A stretch of 64,000 nt of DNA from Pirellulimonas nuda (GCF_007750855.1 NZ_CP036291.1:4898001-4962000); one strand, 5' to 3'; numbered from the stretch's first letter, positions 29,801-38,566 are shown. Program-made: numbers and translations. The notes: generated from the letters alone by a model not told the origin.

Positions 29801-31805
29801 CGACACCGGACGAGAGTCGGCGACGACGAAGATCAAAGGCGACCTCCGGACGCTGGACCTCGAGTCCACCAGCCGCTTTGAACACGCCGACGGCAGGATC
29901 GATCGCTTCGAAACCTACCAAGCTGCCACGCAAGACAAAGCACAACGCTACGAGTTGATCGAGGATTCGACTGAGAACTACCTCATCCGCGGCTTCGTCT
30001 CGACGTACGACGCCGAGCACACCGAGACCAACGGGCTCGCGACCCTCGGCCGGTTTGAAGCCCAGAGCCTCCGGTCTACGTCCGACGGCACGAAGCAACG
30101 CGATCTGTGGAACGAGATTACCCCGGAAGGGGGAGAGTCTTACATATGGGAAGAAACCCGCCGCGACTCTGGGACGACGAAAACGGTCTTCATCGACGAA
30201 CCGGGAACTTACTTCGACTTCGTCGATCAAGACGGGGCGACCCAGCGGTCGCAGAAGGGCAAGTACACGACGGTCGAGACGACGACCACCTACGGCTCCA
30301 CCGACGTCGATGTTCCCGATTATTCGCTCGACATTCAGGTTGCGCATCACCCTTATTTAGTAAATGGTGTTAGTAGTGGAATTGGCCACGGAACCGACAC
30401 TCGCGAGGTCCGGCGGACGATCGAGCACGTCGATGAGACAACCACGACGGTCCGCTACTCCCCGGAAGAGACTAGAACGCTCAGCAAGGAAGTCCGTGGA
30501 TGGGACCATCGTCGCGTCGCGATCGATCACACCTTCGAGAGCGATTCCGAACTCGGAGAAGTTGTCGGCTCGGGCCAGCGGATGGTGCGTGAGTACAGGC
30601 TCGATAAGTCGGACCCTGACGCGAGCTATGACATTCTCGACATCCACGTTTCGATCAATGTCCGGGAAGGCGTCACGCCGTTTCAGGTCACCCTTCTCCA
30701 CGGCGACGGCGGCGAGTTTGAGGGAGAATGGATCGAGTCGAACTGGGACTTCGACCCGTCGCTACCCACCAACCTCGTCCTGGGCCCCGGCGTCACACAG
30801 TACGGCTCGACCGGCGAGCGAGACCCATCCGCCACGTTTGCCCCGCCACCGCCACCGACGCCGATCGGGGCGGGGGTGACGAACCCGGGCATCCTCGAAG
30901 CATTTGTCGGCGGGCTGGCGTTTGGCGCCGTGGAACTGGCAAACGCTGCTCCTCTGATCGACCTCGACGAAACCGCCAATCGGCTGGCCGATCGGGCCGG
31001 CGTTCCGGAATCGACCCGCACGCAAACCCGTATTGCAGCGAACGTAGGCGTCGGCGCCGGCCTTACGGTGTTTGGCGGCGGCGCGAACTGGCTGGCACGC
31101 GGGGTAGCGCTCGCCGACCGCGCTGAGGAGCTAGGCGACCGAGTTGAACTAGCGGGGGACATCGTCCAGAATGGCTTCACGACCCAGAACACCGTGTCGC
31201 TGATGCTGGAGGCGGCCGGCGTGGGGCCGAGCGTGGCGCGCCGCGCCACCGACGCCGTTCAGGATGCGGGCGCCAAGACCCGTCGACAACTCAACGCGGC
31301 CCAAGCGGAGGTAGACGCCCCTCGCAATAAGCAGCCGGAAGTCAATAGTCCCTGCGGCGCCGGGGGGGCGCTCGGCCACCTGCACGTCGCGGCCGCGACA
31401 GGGGGCGGGGACTGCAACGTCCCACCCCGCCCCAACGCGCCCAGCGGCGCCGGGGCGCCGCAAGCGGCGGAGGTTGTTGCCCCAAAGAAAGTCACGGTTA
31501 AGAGATCGCAGCACCCGGAATCTGCTCAGCATATCGAGGATGCTCAACGTGCCGGACATCCAAAGGAACTTACGCTTGACAGAGCGAATGCTGACGCAAA
31601 TCGAGCAGAGTCGCTGAGAGGCATCGACAAGGTCAAGGGCAAGCAACTTGACGAATATCCACCGGCTTTCACCAAAGAAGGTGGCAAAGGTGCCAGCGTC
31701 AGGCCGGTCGACCCCAGCGACAATATGGGGGCGGGAGCACGTATCGGCAATTTGTCACGAGGGGTACCTGACGGTGCGAGAATCATAATCGAGGTGGTGG
31801 ATTAA
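26844..31805 (+). CDS. Giant polymorphic-toxin-like protein with C-terminal NucA/NucB DNase
   Basis: A 1653-residue protein. Roughly residues 1-1310 are a Thr/Ser/Asp/Glu-rich, repeat-like beta region (TTTETTSGYSF, SDTRVDVDQDGNESV, TYPTSGGRTKTRTSTGHVD). Residues about 1320-1400 are more hydrophobic (GLAFGAVELANAAPLIDLDE, VGVGAGLTVFGGGANWLARG). A linker follows and, from about 1548, a NucA/NucB-type nuclease: HIEDAQRAGHPKELTLDRA, NADANRAES, DEYPPAFTKEGGKGASVR, SDNMGAGARIGN. The family cuts DNA. The gene abuts a ComJ-type inhibitor, the known partner of NucA in Bacillus. The start is uncertain: the first codons available are TTG and the first in-frame ATG is far inside. There is no signal peptide, so the 5' end may be missing. 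GC content falls in the nuclease tip. Confidence 0.8.
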   Translation: MDSASGLVSATHSRIETLELESWHVYFGGSTEPDDPEQTSDPSSTLSYAGASHARYSETTTRSGEDVSTINGGVVTQSPRVETDATAWLSGASQQRVDYFYPYASGREDSGQDTLAEQYLYEATLHVETDNPGATNEKSKFSLSESLTTAFQQHGSGSSVVGVVDDPAGDWSRTQFSYHANGEQGDRVSLVGTAASEEVGGAVVESLHAVIVASSYVNLSGGGETSGSDYRVRLEATEVAYENTTETTSGYSFTASAASKLNATIDEVGERSVVQGTAESSNDYQGTQTGSVDGDETRTDDGVATDTTFGLRTAGESASGGSVSARFYRDNDTSRSSGDFRSYASASATTATQAYGTTSEPIEGETEPLVTPFRSNEVLAATLSASTEGVFELDDRVTTANPNGISRSEGHAKRLETTDVKSTDWQGLSGDVEVAALLGEGYVALAILPQASYALSKRTSSSRDEEDYEFLDEGEGATRQGTFESSRRGSVETESFVHAMGAGQAGDGYEQKDRASSGGRYSATTAGAFVSTDAGRSADAAVEELSETWSKTKYELGANGTEDGTTTYLQTGLETGAYASESSRGLVTLEDDAVTTAAMDVVFESMSQAVDVLDVDSFTKTRVVDGGKTNDTVAISDYRSQTTVGASSTGEGTSTQSGGQTTSKLEVGSVQTADTHERSRGTTNIETTVEESGAVTFTRTEQYQSDSTTRAGSRTTAAGPVTSGPTGTSSDMTVTTTATGEVKDTLTWSDTRVDVDQDGNESVAETGTRTDKAGSRREATLDVTSTTDSRSRSDGEFNVTSKADLYLDTRTDYTYPTSGGRTKTRTSTGHVDQSETVSASGNVRDDHGQTTVELNGDPKRTQSGDYDFGDESTSSKAVQGAGEGEGSFEKQKTTEKLTGGFGKPEKAEILDESLLRELDGPARTYVDDQGRTVTLTSTDEGEGRVTQSVLREWDRRNETSWSTIAPYVNDDAEPGWETHETYSRDTDTGRESATTKIKGDLRTLDLESTSRFEHADGRIDRFETYQAATQDKAQRYELIEDSTENYLIRGFVSTYDAEHTETNGLATLGRFEAQSLRSTSDGTKQRDLWNEITPEGGESYIWEETRRDSGTTKTVFIDEPGTYFDFVDQDGATQRSQKGKYTTVETTTTYGSTDVDVPDYSLDIQVAHHPYLVNGVSSGIGHGTDTREVRRTIEHVDETTTTVRYSPEETRTLSKEVRGWDHRRVAIDHTFESDSELGEVVGSGQRMVREYRLDKSDPDASYDILDIHVSINVREGVTPFQVTLLHGDGGEFEGEWIESNWDFDPSLPTNLVLGPGVTQYGSTGERDPSATFAPPPPPTPIGAGVTNPGILEAFVGGLAFGAVELANAAPLIDLDETANRLADRAGVPESTRTQTRIAANVGVGAGLTVFGGGANWLARGVALADRAEELGDRVELAGDIVQNGFTTQNTVSLMLEAAGVGPSVARRATDAVQDAGAKTRRQLNAAQAEVDAPRNKQPEVNSPCGAGGALGHLHVAAATGGGDCNVPPRPNAPSGAGAPQAAEVVAPKKVTVKRSQHPESAQHIEDAQRAGHPKELTLDRANADANRAESLRGIDKVKGKQLDEYPPAFTKEGGKGASVRPVDPSDNMGAGARIGNLSRGVPDGARIIIEVVD

Positions 31806-32267
31806 ATGGCATCTTTTACGGTAAGCGTATCCTACTCCCAGATCGCCGCATTCAATGGCGAACTGGAAAATCCGTTCAATGACTGGACTGACCAGCACGT
31901 CGCCCAAGGCTTCAGTTGGCGTCCCGAATCAGTTTCGTTCAAAACTATGTTCGAGGCTGGACCAATATCCGTCGAAGTGCAGATGGCTGATGACTTGCCG
32001 ACGCCTTCAGGCACGAGGGCAATTGCGGTACCCTTCACTTGTCCCGAGGCCGGCAAAGTTGAAATTGCCTCGATAGCTGACGGCCGAGAAACCAACATTC
32101 CACCGGGTAGTTATCAACTTCTCTTTGAAACGGGGTTGCGAGACAATACCAACTGGTGCCGCTTCACGTTCATCCCCAACGGCTCAATGATTCCACAAAT
32201 CTTGATACCAGATCAAGGAGTTAAGAAGTCGGATCATCCACTTGTTATGGACGCCAAGCCTGCGTGA
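31806..32267 (+). CDS. comJ: ComJ-family nuclease inhibitor (immunity protein)
   Basis: A 153-residue protein whose ATG follows directly on the toxin stop (TAAATG). The N-terminus (VSYSQIAAFNGELENPFNDW, DQHVAQGFSWRPESVSF) matches the ComJ family, the inhibitor (Nin) of the competence nuclease NucA in Bacillus subtilis. Here it should neutralise the DNase tip of the preceding gene in the producing cell. Its codons are clearly richer in A and T than those of neighbouring genes, as is the last part of the toxin, which suggests the toxin tip and immunity gene arrived together as a cassette. Confidence 0.85.
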   Translation: MASFTVSVSYSQIAAFNGELENPFNDWTDQHVAQGFSWRPESVSFKTMFEAGPISVEVQMADDLPTPSGTRAIAVPFTCPEAGKVEIASIADGRETNIPPGSYQLLFETGLRDNTNWCRFTFIPNGSMIPQILIPDQGVKKSDHPLVMDAKPA

Positions 32268-32491
32268 ACCACCTCACCACCCCATCAGAATCACAGCACG
32301 CTCTCTGCCGATAGGGCGGTGCGTTGCCCCTGTAATCGGCCTTCTCATCACCGCGCGGATAAACCCCTCCCCCCACCTCACCACCTCAATCGGACCACGG
32401 GTTGTTACGCTTTCGGACTTGCGCTTCGCCGAGGGTGAAATAGAGTTGAGTAACCGGCAACTTTGTTTCACTAACTCACGAGAGTGACACC
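32268..32491. other. Short spacer between the immunity gene and the recombinase
   Basis: No gene is visible in this low-GC stretch. It probably contains the recombinase promoter, but no site is distinctive. Confidence 0.4.
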
Positions 32492-32941
32492 ATGCGAGCG
32501 ATTGCACCGGATGAGGTGAAGGGGCTGATTCATGCCTGCCGACCAACCGCGTTGCGTGACAAGGGACTCATCGACCTGATGTACCACTCGGGACTGCGGG
32601 TCAGCGAGGCGTTGGACCTGCGGCGGAGCGACATTGACGGCAACCGTGTAACCGTCCGCTGCGGCAAGGGCGGCAAGCGTCGCGTGTCAGCCCTGACGAC
32701 CACCTACGGCTGGTTTGAACTCTGGCTGGCTCAGTCAGGCGCCTGCGGCGAGGATTACCTGTTCACCACCCGCACCGGCCAGCGGTTGGCCACGTCGCAC
32801 GTGCGGCGGCTCTTGTCGAAGCTGGGCGCCAAGACGGGCATCGACACGCACCCCCACGGCCTGCGACATGGCCACGCCGTTGCTCTCTACGAAGCCGGTC
32901 TGGACCTGGCTGGCATCAGCCGTCAGTTGGGCCACGCGGCG
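32492..32941 (+). pseudogene. Tyrosine recombinase, truncated before the catalytic tyrosine
   Basis: Catalytic domain of a phage-type integrase: Arg in YHSGLRVSEALDLRRSDID, Lys in GKGGKRR, HxLR in HPHGLRHGHA, and the final His in ISRQLGHA. The active-site tyrosine that normally follows LGHA by about ten residues is missing, because the frame enters antisense IS110 sequence at about 32936-32941 and only stops at 33157. The N-terminal arm and core-binding domains are also absent, so only the middle of the enzyme remains. It is probably the decayed mobility gene of the surrounding island. Confidence 0.75.
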
Positions 32942-33061
32942 GACGAATGCGTCGACCCCCTCGGGGGTGTTGGCGACGACCGTGTGCCGGCCGGTCTTGG
33001 AGTCGAACACGTCCAGCTTCGCCTTGGCGACATCGATCCCGATCACGTTCTTGTCTTTCAT
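32936..33061 (-). mobile_element. IS110-family transposase, N-terminal scrap
   Basis: The minus strand starts with ATG at 33061 and reads KNVIGIDVAKAKLDVFDSKT, then HTVVANTPEGVDAFVRR, the N-terminus of IS110-type DEDD transposases (first Asp in IGIDVAK). It then runs into the antisense of the recombinase at about 32936. Only about 42 codons remain, so this is an inactive remnant that marks a recombination joint. Confidence 0.75.
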
Positions 33062-33207
33062 CGTTATTCCCTGGATAGTAAGTACGAGCTCGCGGCACGC
33101 ACGCCGCGGCTCCCCCGGCTGTTCGGGTTAACAACGAAAAAGGACCGGCGATCTTGATGTCCCACGACGTCTAGGCGTCTACCCAGCACGATCTGCCGAG
33201 TCCGTGC

Positions 33208-33243
33208 GCCCACCGGGGCAAGCCTCCGGTGGGCGGCTTTTTC
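33208..33243 (+). terminator. Rho-independent terminator
   Basis: Nine-base perfect stem GCCCACCGG / CCGGTGGGC (33208-33216, 33226-33234) followed by GGC and five T. It would end transcription coming from the recombinase side. Confidence 0.6.
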
Positions 33244-33331
33244 AGTCTAATTGCCTCCGGCGTTCTCTCCTGAGCCGGCCGCCGATCGGGTCGCAGCAGC
33301 GACCTCCGTTCCGGCTCGACAGAGGGGGGCG

Positions 33332-33403
33332 CCCCTCCGCCTTCGCCCTCGCATCGGCCCCTCGATTGGGCGCAGGGCCGATGCGAGGGCGAAGGCGGAG
33401 GGG
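33332..33403. repeat. Perfect 29-bp inverted repeat
   Basis: Arms 33332-33360 and 33375-33403 are exact reverse complements, separated by 14 bases. The arms are GC-rich and begin CCCCTCCGCCTTCGCC. No T-run follows and no gene is adjacent. It could be a terminal structure of a small mobile element, a bidirectional terminator or a folded RNA. Confidence 0.85.
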
Positions 33404-34475
33404 CTAAACCCACTCCCAAGAAAGAAATCAAGCAATCAAACGACAGGTGCAGTGCCTTAGGTAAGACACTACCCAGCCAGCAGTCCACCGCTCCGATCGC
33501 CGCAAAACGTTACTTGCAAGTGTTATGGTGATTCGGCTGGGACGGTCTTGGATAGGTATTCCCGACTCGCAGGATGGCAGTCCCCATGCACGGCGACTAA
33601 CGCCGACGGCTCGAAATCAGGCTCGTAAGTAGCCACCCGGTCGCGGACAATCTTGTGTCAATCGTTGATCGAGTGCGGGGGGGCGCCACGGTGGGGCCTC
33701 GTGGTCGTTGCTGCGCGGTTGGCGCGGTTTTGTCTAAGGAGTTTGAGATGACGGATTTTGTTTGGGTTGTGTCCGATCGGGAGGGTTTCTGTTCCCTGTT
33801 GTCGCTTGCCGCGACCCGCGTCGCCCCCGCTGCGGAGGGGACAGTCAAACGGGGCGGCTCTGCAAATGCCCGGCAAACGGCGGGTGGCACTGCTGGGGTG
33901 CCACTGTCTGGCTTGCCAGCAGTGCGAAGCGGGGACCCACCTACCATTCCGGCGGACGCCAACTCAAGGTGGCTTACGAACCGTTGCCAGAGTTCTCGTC
34001 GAATCCGGAGGCCGATCGATCCGCGGGAAACTCATTCAACACACCTCCCTTGCCAGCGGTCCGCTTCGAGCGATCTGGCCCATCATTCCCCGCCATTCTC
34101 GTAGCAAATAGCCACCCGCTGTGAGACAATCTCCCACGGCTAGCGGCGCGCGGCCCGGGGAGTCCCCGGGCAGATGCGGCCGGCGACGCATGCGCGTTAG
34201 GGTTTGCAGCGGAGGGTGTTTTGGATGTCTGGAAGTTGCGCCCACATTTGTCCCGCAGGTGTCCACTTCGGGGGGCCCGGTGTCCCGCAGCGGGACACAA
34301 AATCCCTGCTGGCGGGTCGAGAACCCCCGCCATCGTGGGGGTGGGTCGGAGTCGTAGGTCGCGTTTCGCGGGGGTTTCGAGCGATCGGGGGGTTATGACC
34401 GAAAACGAGATTGGGGGGGGGCGGGGGACAAAAGGACAGAAGTCAAAACGGCGATCCGCTTGCGATGCGAACGAA
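33404..34475. other. Spacer with palindromic debris; one doubtful small ORF
   Basis: No gene I can support. A hairpin at 33887-33925 has perfect ten-base arms (GCACTGCTGG / CCAGCAGTGC). An ORF from ATG 33748 to 34104 has a good TAAGGAG ribosome site, but its product is low-complexity, runs through the hairpin and resembles nothing I know. G-runs near 34410-34430 mark the end of the stretch. Confidence 0.45.
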
Positions 34476-35456
34476 TCAACCCACTACGGACCGCAACCGC
34501 ACAAGCAGCACGCAGGCAGTCTCCAGATCCAAGGCATCGACCGCGAGCGCCTCGACCAGCAGCCCCTCGTCCAGGTGCTCGTCGAGCTTGCGGGTCTGCT
34601 TCGACGGCAGGCGTGCGGCCAGGCGGACCGGGTCGAGCGACGATGCATCGACGCCCGCCAAACGACGGGCCGAGTCTGCGGCGCTGGCGGAGAGCTCGAC
34701 CGCGATCTTGTGGTCGGCGGAGACGAGCCTCGCCGCGTCGGCGATCAAGCAGAGCGTGCGTTGGGCCTTAGTTCCGGTCCAGGTGAACCACAAGCAGGAG
34801 GGCGGCGACAGCGGAACCAACGAGCGCCGATCGATCCCCGCCTCGCGGGCGGTGAGGCGGGCATCGGTCAGCAGCCGGGCGCCGGTGGAGTTCAAATACC
34901 CGCAGGGGCGGTCGTCCAGCAGCACCAGCCGCATCGCGTCGCGCACCCGCGGGTGGACCTCCCCGCCGCCGCTGGTGAACATCGGGGGCTTGCTCCCCTT
35001 CGCGGGGCGGACGACCACGACCCGCCGCTCGTCCTCGATCGCAACCACCCGCCAGCGCCGCCCGGCGAGCAGGAAGCAGTCGTCCAGGTTCGGCAGGTCC
35101 GAGGCGGGGAGCAGGCCGATGAGCGAGCTGCCGTGATAGACGCTGTAGTCGTCGGAGGCGGCGAACGCGCTGTAGAAGGAGTAGTGGCCGGTGAGCTGCT
35201 CCCCCTTGGGCGCCAGGATCAGGTCGCCCCCTTCCATCTGCTCGATCAGCCCGCGCTCCCCCAAGCTCCGCAGCACCCCCGTGAACAGCCGCGTGTCGAT
35301 CGCCCGGAAGGCGCCCCGCTTGCACAGCGCGTCGTACAGCCTGCCGGCGGGCCGGCCCCCGGTTTCGACGTCGGCCTGCTGGAGCACGCGTGCGTGCTTG
35401 GCTGCGGCCCGCCCATCTCTTCGACGCTTCCGCGTCCGACGTGTGGCCCTCCCCAC
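34476..35456 (-). pseudogene. Lhr-family helicase, C-terminal fragment
   Basis: The minus-strand frame from about 35385 downward resembles the C-terminal domains of Lhr-type DEAD/DEAH helicases: RLYDALCKRGAFRAIDTRLF, LGERGLIEQMEGGDLIL, KGEQLTGHYSFYSAFAA, FLLAGRRWRVVAIEDERRVV, GGGEVHPRVRDAMR, LTDARLTAREAG. None of the helicase motifs (Walker A, DEAH) is present upstream; the first 25 or so residues are unrelated arginine-rich sequence. It is therefore a 5'-truncated remnant of a gene that would be three to five times longer. A long ORF on the opposite strand (34221-35498) is its shadow. Confidence 0.65.
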
Positions 35457-35763
35457 CGGCCCCCACAGGCAGCCGCAAGACGCCCAAGCGTCCGTTAGCT
35501 GAAAGGGGCCAGTAGTCCCTCAGGGAGGTCCCTTCACGCGTGTGGGTGAGCATGCCGGCCGCACTTCACGCCCTACCCCCCAGGCGCCGCCCAGCGGGCC
35601 CGACCCAGCCGCACGACGCTCCGCGTCCCTGGGGCTGCGGCGGCCCGGGAGGCGCCTAGCAATCCCACCCCCAGCAAAACACACGGCACGAGACCGCTGC
35701 TAGACTGAATACAGCGCGCGACATCGCGAGCCGAAGTACGCGAGCAATGAAAAGGAATCCGCG

Positions 35764-36342
35764 ATGAGCGATCGTTGGCCGGCGTTCGAACCTGCTGTTC
35801 GCCCTTGGCTGGAACCCGAAGACGATCCGGCCCTGTGGTCGGTCGTGGTCAACACCCTCTATCACGACGCGGAATTGCTCTGCGGCTCAGCAGCTTCGGG
35901 GCGGGTGCTGACCCAACTGGGTCGCTGCTCCCACTGGCTCCGCCCGCACCAGACGCGCTGGACCGCGGACGGCGGGTTCACTTGGCCGACCGGGTACGCG
36001 GGCTCGCAGCACAGCCGCAGTGGCCTGCCAGAGTTCGACTGGTTTGCCCAATGGGAGTGGCGCCCAGAGTCGAACACCTGGAGCGTCTCGGAAGGGGAGC
36101 CAGGTCCCAGGCAGTGCGTGTTCCGCATTGCGATCCCCGCACGGACGCACCGCCATCGCCAGGCCGCGGTTCACACCTGTTGGCTACCAGGCCCTCCTGC
36201 ACGGCCGAGGGCGCCGCTGACGCAGTTCTACGGTTTCCGGAAGCAGCCGCAGTGGCAGTGCACCGCGTATTTCGCACATCCCAATCAGCGAGCGTATGAC
36301 CTGGCGGCGAGCCAGAATCGCTCGTTAGGGGTTCGGGCCTGA
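35764..36342 (+). CDS. Hypothetical protein
   Basis: A 192-residue ORF whose ATG is preceded by AAAAGGAA at a good distance. The product is soluble, tryptophan-rich (LWSVVVNTLYHDAELLCGSA, SHWLRPHQTRW, EFDWFAQWEWRPESNTW) and composed like a real protein up to about residue 130; the last third is less convincing. No signal or membrane segment is present. I do not recognise the family. It stands alone between the helicase remnant and repeat-rich DNA. Confidence 0.5.
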   Translation: MSDRWPAFEPAVRPWLEPEDDPALWSVVVNTLYHDAELLCGSAASGRVLTQLGRCSHWLRPHQTRWTADGGFTWPTGYAGSQHSRSGLPEFDWFAQWEWRPESNTWSVSEGEPGPRQCVFRIAIPARTHRHRQAAVHTCWLPGPPARPRAPLTQFYGFRKQPQWQCTAYFAHPNQRAYDLAASQNRSLGVRA

Positions 36343-36413
36343 GCGTCCGGGATTTGGTGCGAACCGAGGAGGGCGTGCGTCCAGCGAGGTCCAAGCCGCC
36401 CGGGGTGGCCTCC

Positions 36414-36719
36414 TGTCTTGCTCGGTGAGACACGGTTCCCCCCGAAGGCGCCTGCCAAGACAGCCGGCAAGACAGGGGCAGTAAACATAAGCCTCTGCTG
36501 CGTAATCGTTTACGGCGACCGCTGTCGGCCTGTCTTGCTGTCTTGCGATTCCAGCATCAGATACACCCACTAGGGCGGGGGAATAAGGGAAACCGCCACC
36601 CACCATGGGGGGCATTTCAATATTTCTATAAGAAAATAAGACAGAGAAGAGAGAACCCCTTGTTTTATAGGCGAAATGCTGTCTTGTCCGTGTCTTGTTT
36701 GTGTCTTGCCGCTGTCTTG
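36414..36719. repeat. Iteron-like cluster of TGTCTTG heptamers
   Basis: TGTCTTG occurs at 36414, 36531, 36539, 36680, 36691, 36702 and 36713, and inverted (CAAGACA) at 36456 and 36468. The last four start exactly 11 bases apart, one helical turn. An A/T-rich patch lies between 36618 and 36665. This spacing is typical of protein-binding arrays such as iterons at plasmid origins. No replication initiator gene is visible nearby. Confidence 0.65.
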
Positions 36720-37196
36720 CCGCTCCGATCGGCAAGGCAGCCCACCAGGTGCTCAACTCCCGCGGACTGGGGAAGCGGGGGGGCTGTCTCGTGGGCCGGC
36801 CACGGCCCTGATGCAGGGGCTGAGTTGGGGAACAAGTTTCCCATTTGCCCGCTCCGTTGACGCCTGATCGGGCAGCTTCGGCAGTCGATGGAATAAGGGG
36901 CCGCCCGGTTCCCGGCGCCCCACCGCGGCACCTTTCGCACGGAGTTCCCCTGATTGAACCGGTAAGTGCCGCCGGAGCACGTCGACACAAAGTCGAAGGG
37001 CCGGGCAAGCGTGCTCCCTGGAGCACTCCGGCGCCGAGCGTGGCGTGGCCGAGGCCCCAGCCCCCTGGAGCAGCCGACGCGGATAGAAATGCCAAGCCCC
37101 CGGGCACTCGCGTGAAGGGACGCCGGAGGTTCAACAACAGAACGCTGGGAGTACGTCTCCACCGGACTCGCCGCAGCCTCCGTATGACTCGCATCT

Positions 37197-37216
37197 TGTT
37201 GTTAACAACAAACTCT
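37197..37216. repeat. Palindromic repeat, copy 2
   Basis: Identical over 20 bases to 26805-26824. Here the palindrome is 16 bases (TTGTTGTTAACAACAA, 37196-37211). The sequence after the shared block is also loosely similar in both copies (CTCC/CCAGCAGTCT-type words). Confidence 0.7.
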
Positions 37217-37828
37217 TCGCCCGCTCCAGCAGTCTCGGTCAATTCCGGGGGCAGATTGAGTTCGGACCGGACCTCAAAAACAAGTGCTCACGGGTATGCT
37301 TTCGACGCTGCTTGTCGGCGGATTAGCCCGGAGAACGGTCTCACGTCGCGTCGAACGGGCCCCAACACCATGCGGTGCGAACGGCCAGCGTGGCCTTCGA
37401 GGTCGAAACCGGCGCCTGAGCTGCGTTTCGAGTCCAATTGTTACCACGCGTTTCGAGCGAGGAAACAAGCCTTTTCTCGCGTTCAGCGGCTCCGGTCGCC
37501 GAGCGTCCTCAATTCAGTGGCCACCGAATCGATCGCCAATCCGGCCTCCAGAACAAGGTCGAACTGGCCGCTGGGCGCCTGGCAAACCTGCGTTTGGTAA
37601 AGTTCCGCAACTTTCTCGCGGTAAGGTTGGCGGCAACACGCCCCCCGAGCGGTTTGGCCGCGGGGTAGCCGCACTGCTAGGCCGAAGCGTCCCGCCCGTC
37701 GCCGAGCCAACCTCAACCGCGTCGACCGGAGAGACGCTCGCTGCCCGTGGATGCCGCCGTCAGCGGGACGGGTCGCTTCCTATGCCTGTGGTGATTCTTG
37801 GATAGTCGGGTGGCGCCGCCAGGCCAGA

Positions 37829-37941
37829 GGGCCGCCACAGGCCCCCCACGCGCCCGCTGTGGCGCAGCTGGGCCCATGTGCGGTTGGGAGGGCGCTCGGG
37901 GGCCACAGTGCGCCTATGCGCGCGCAACGCGCTGTGGGCGC
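37829..37941 (+). repeat. Dispersed GC-rich repeat R2, copy 1
   Basis: About 113 bases similar to 40099-40210 in the same orientation, with shared words CCCCCACGCGCCCGCTG, GGCGCAGCTGGGCCC and GCGCCTATGCGCGCGCA. It is non-coding. Confidence 0.75.
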
Positions 37942-38168
37942 AGATGGCCAATTGACGGCCGTCGCGAACGTCTCTCTCCAAGGCGCCCCCCCACGGGCCT
38001 GGTCGGTCCCGGGAAGCACCCGCAGGGATCAGGGCGCACCCGCACGTCTCGACCATCGACGGCCAGCGGTAGCCACCCGGTGCGTGGCCACCTCGACCAA
38101 CTCCGCACGTGTTAGGTGTCGGACAGGCCTCACCTCGGGCCAGCTGCATGGGGTGAGGCGGCTGCTGC

Positions 38169-38463
38169 CTACCCGGCGGTCCGTCTTCTACGCCACCGTG
38201 CGGCAAAGGCGGCGGCGCCAGCCAACACGCTGTACAGGCCCAAGCCCCTCGGCTCTGGAGCCGCAGACATGTCGGCCCGCCAAGCCTCAACCTGGCCTGC
38301 TGGGTTGGCGCCGTAGCCGACGATCACCTTGCCGTCGGCAGAGACGCCCGTCGCTCGTTGCAGACGCCATCCTGTGAGGTCGACGCCGGCGTCCGTCAGC
38401 GCGTCCGCCAGGCTCCGCATCCCGCTGTCGGCATCCCAGATGAAGGCGCCCTGCCAGAGATCA
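38169..38463 (-). pseudogene. 3' fragment of a PEP-CTERM protein gene
   Basis: The minus strand reads LWQGAFIWDADSGMRSLADA, then VSADGKVIVGYGANPAGQVE and the sorting-signal-like end APEPRGLGLYSVLAGAAAFA with arginines. These are the last repeat of a HAF/beta-propeller-type exported protein and its PEP-CTERM anchor. Nothing upstream continues the protein, so it is a truncated remnant left between repeats. Confidence 0.6.
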
Positions 38464-38566
38464 CAGCTCCTGAAGTTCGGTCGGGGCCGCAGAAGAGCCG
38501 GCCGAAATGACCACCGCCCAAAGCGGTGCTAGTCGCCTTGTCCGAAAGGGGTAGGCTATCGCACGC

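Larger units (their letters stand above)
36343..37828. other. Repeat-rich spacer without supportable genes
   Basis: About 1.5 kb without a convincing gene. It holds the TGTCTTG repeat cluster (36414-36719), an A/T-rich patch (36618-36665) and copy 2 of the TTAA palindrome. Reading frames here are short, arginine-rich and inconsistent on both strands. Confidence 0.5.

Noticed and set aside
34221..35498. 425-codon plus-strand ORF
   Set aside because: Arg/Gln/Gly-rich; the opposite strand carries recognisable Lhr C-terminal sequence.
36414..36719. Possible CRISPR array
   Set aside because: Repeats are only 7 bases and 11 bases apart, with no spacers and no cas genes.
36325..37242. 305-codon minus-strand ORF across the heptamer array
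   Set aside because: Low-complexity translation of the repeats (RQDTNKTRTRQ) with frame-inconsistent composition; not credible as a protein.
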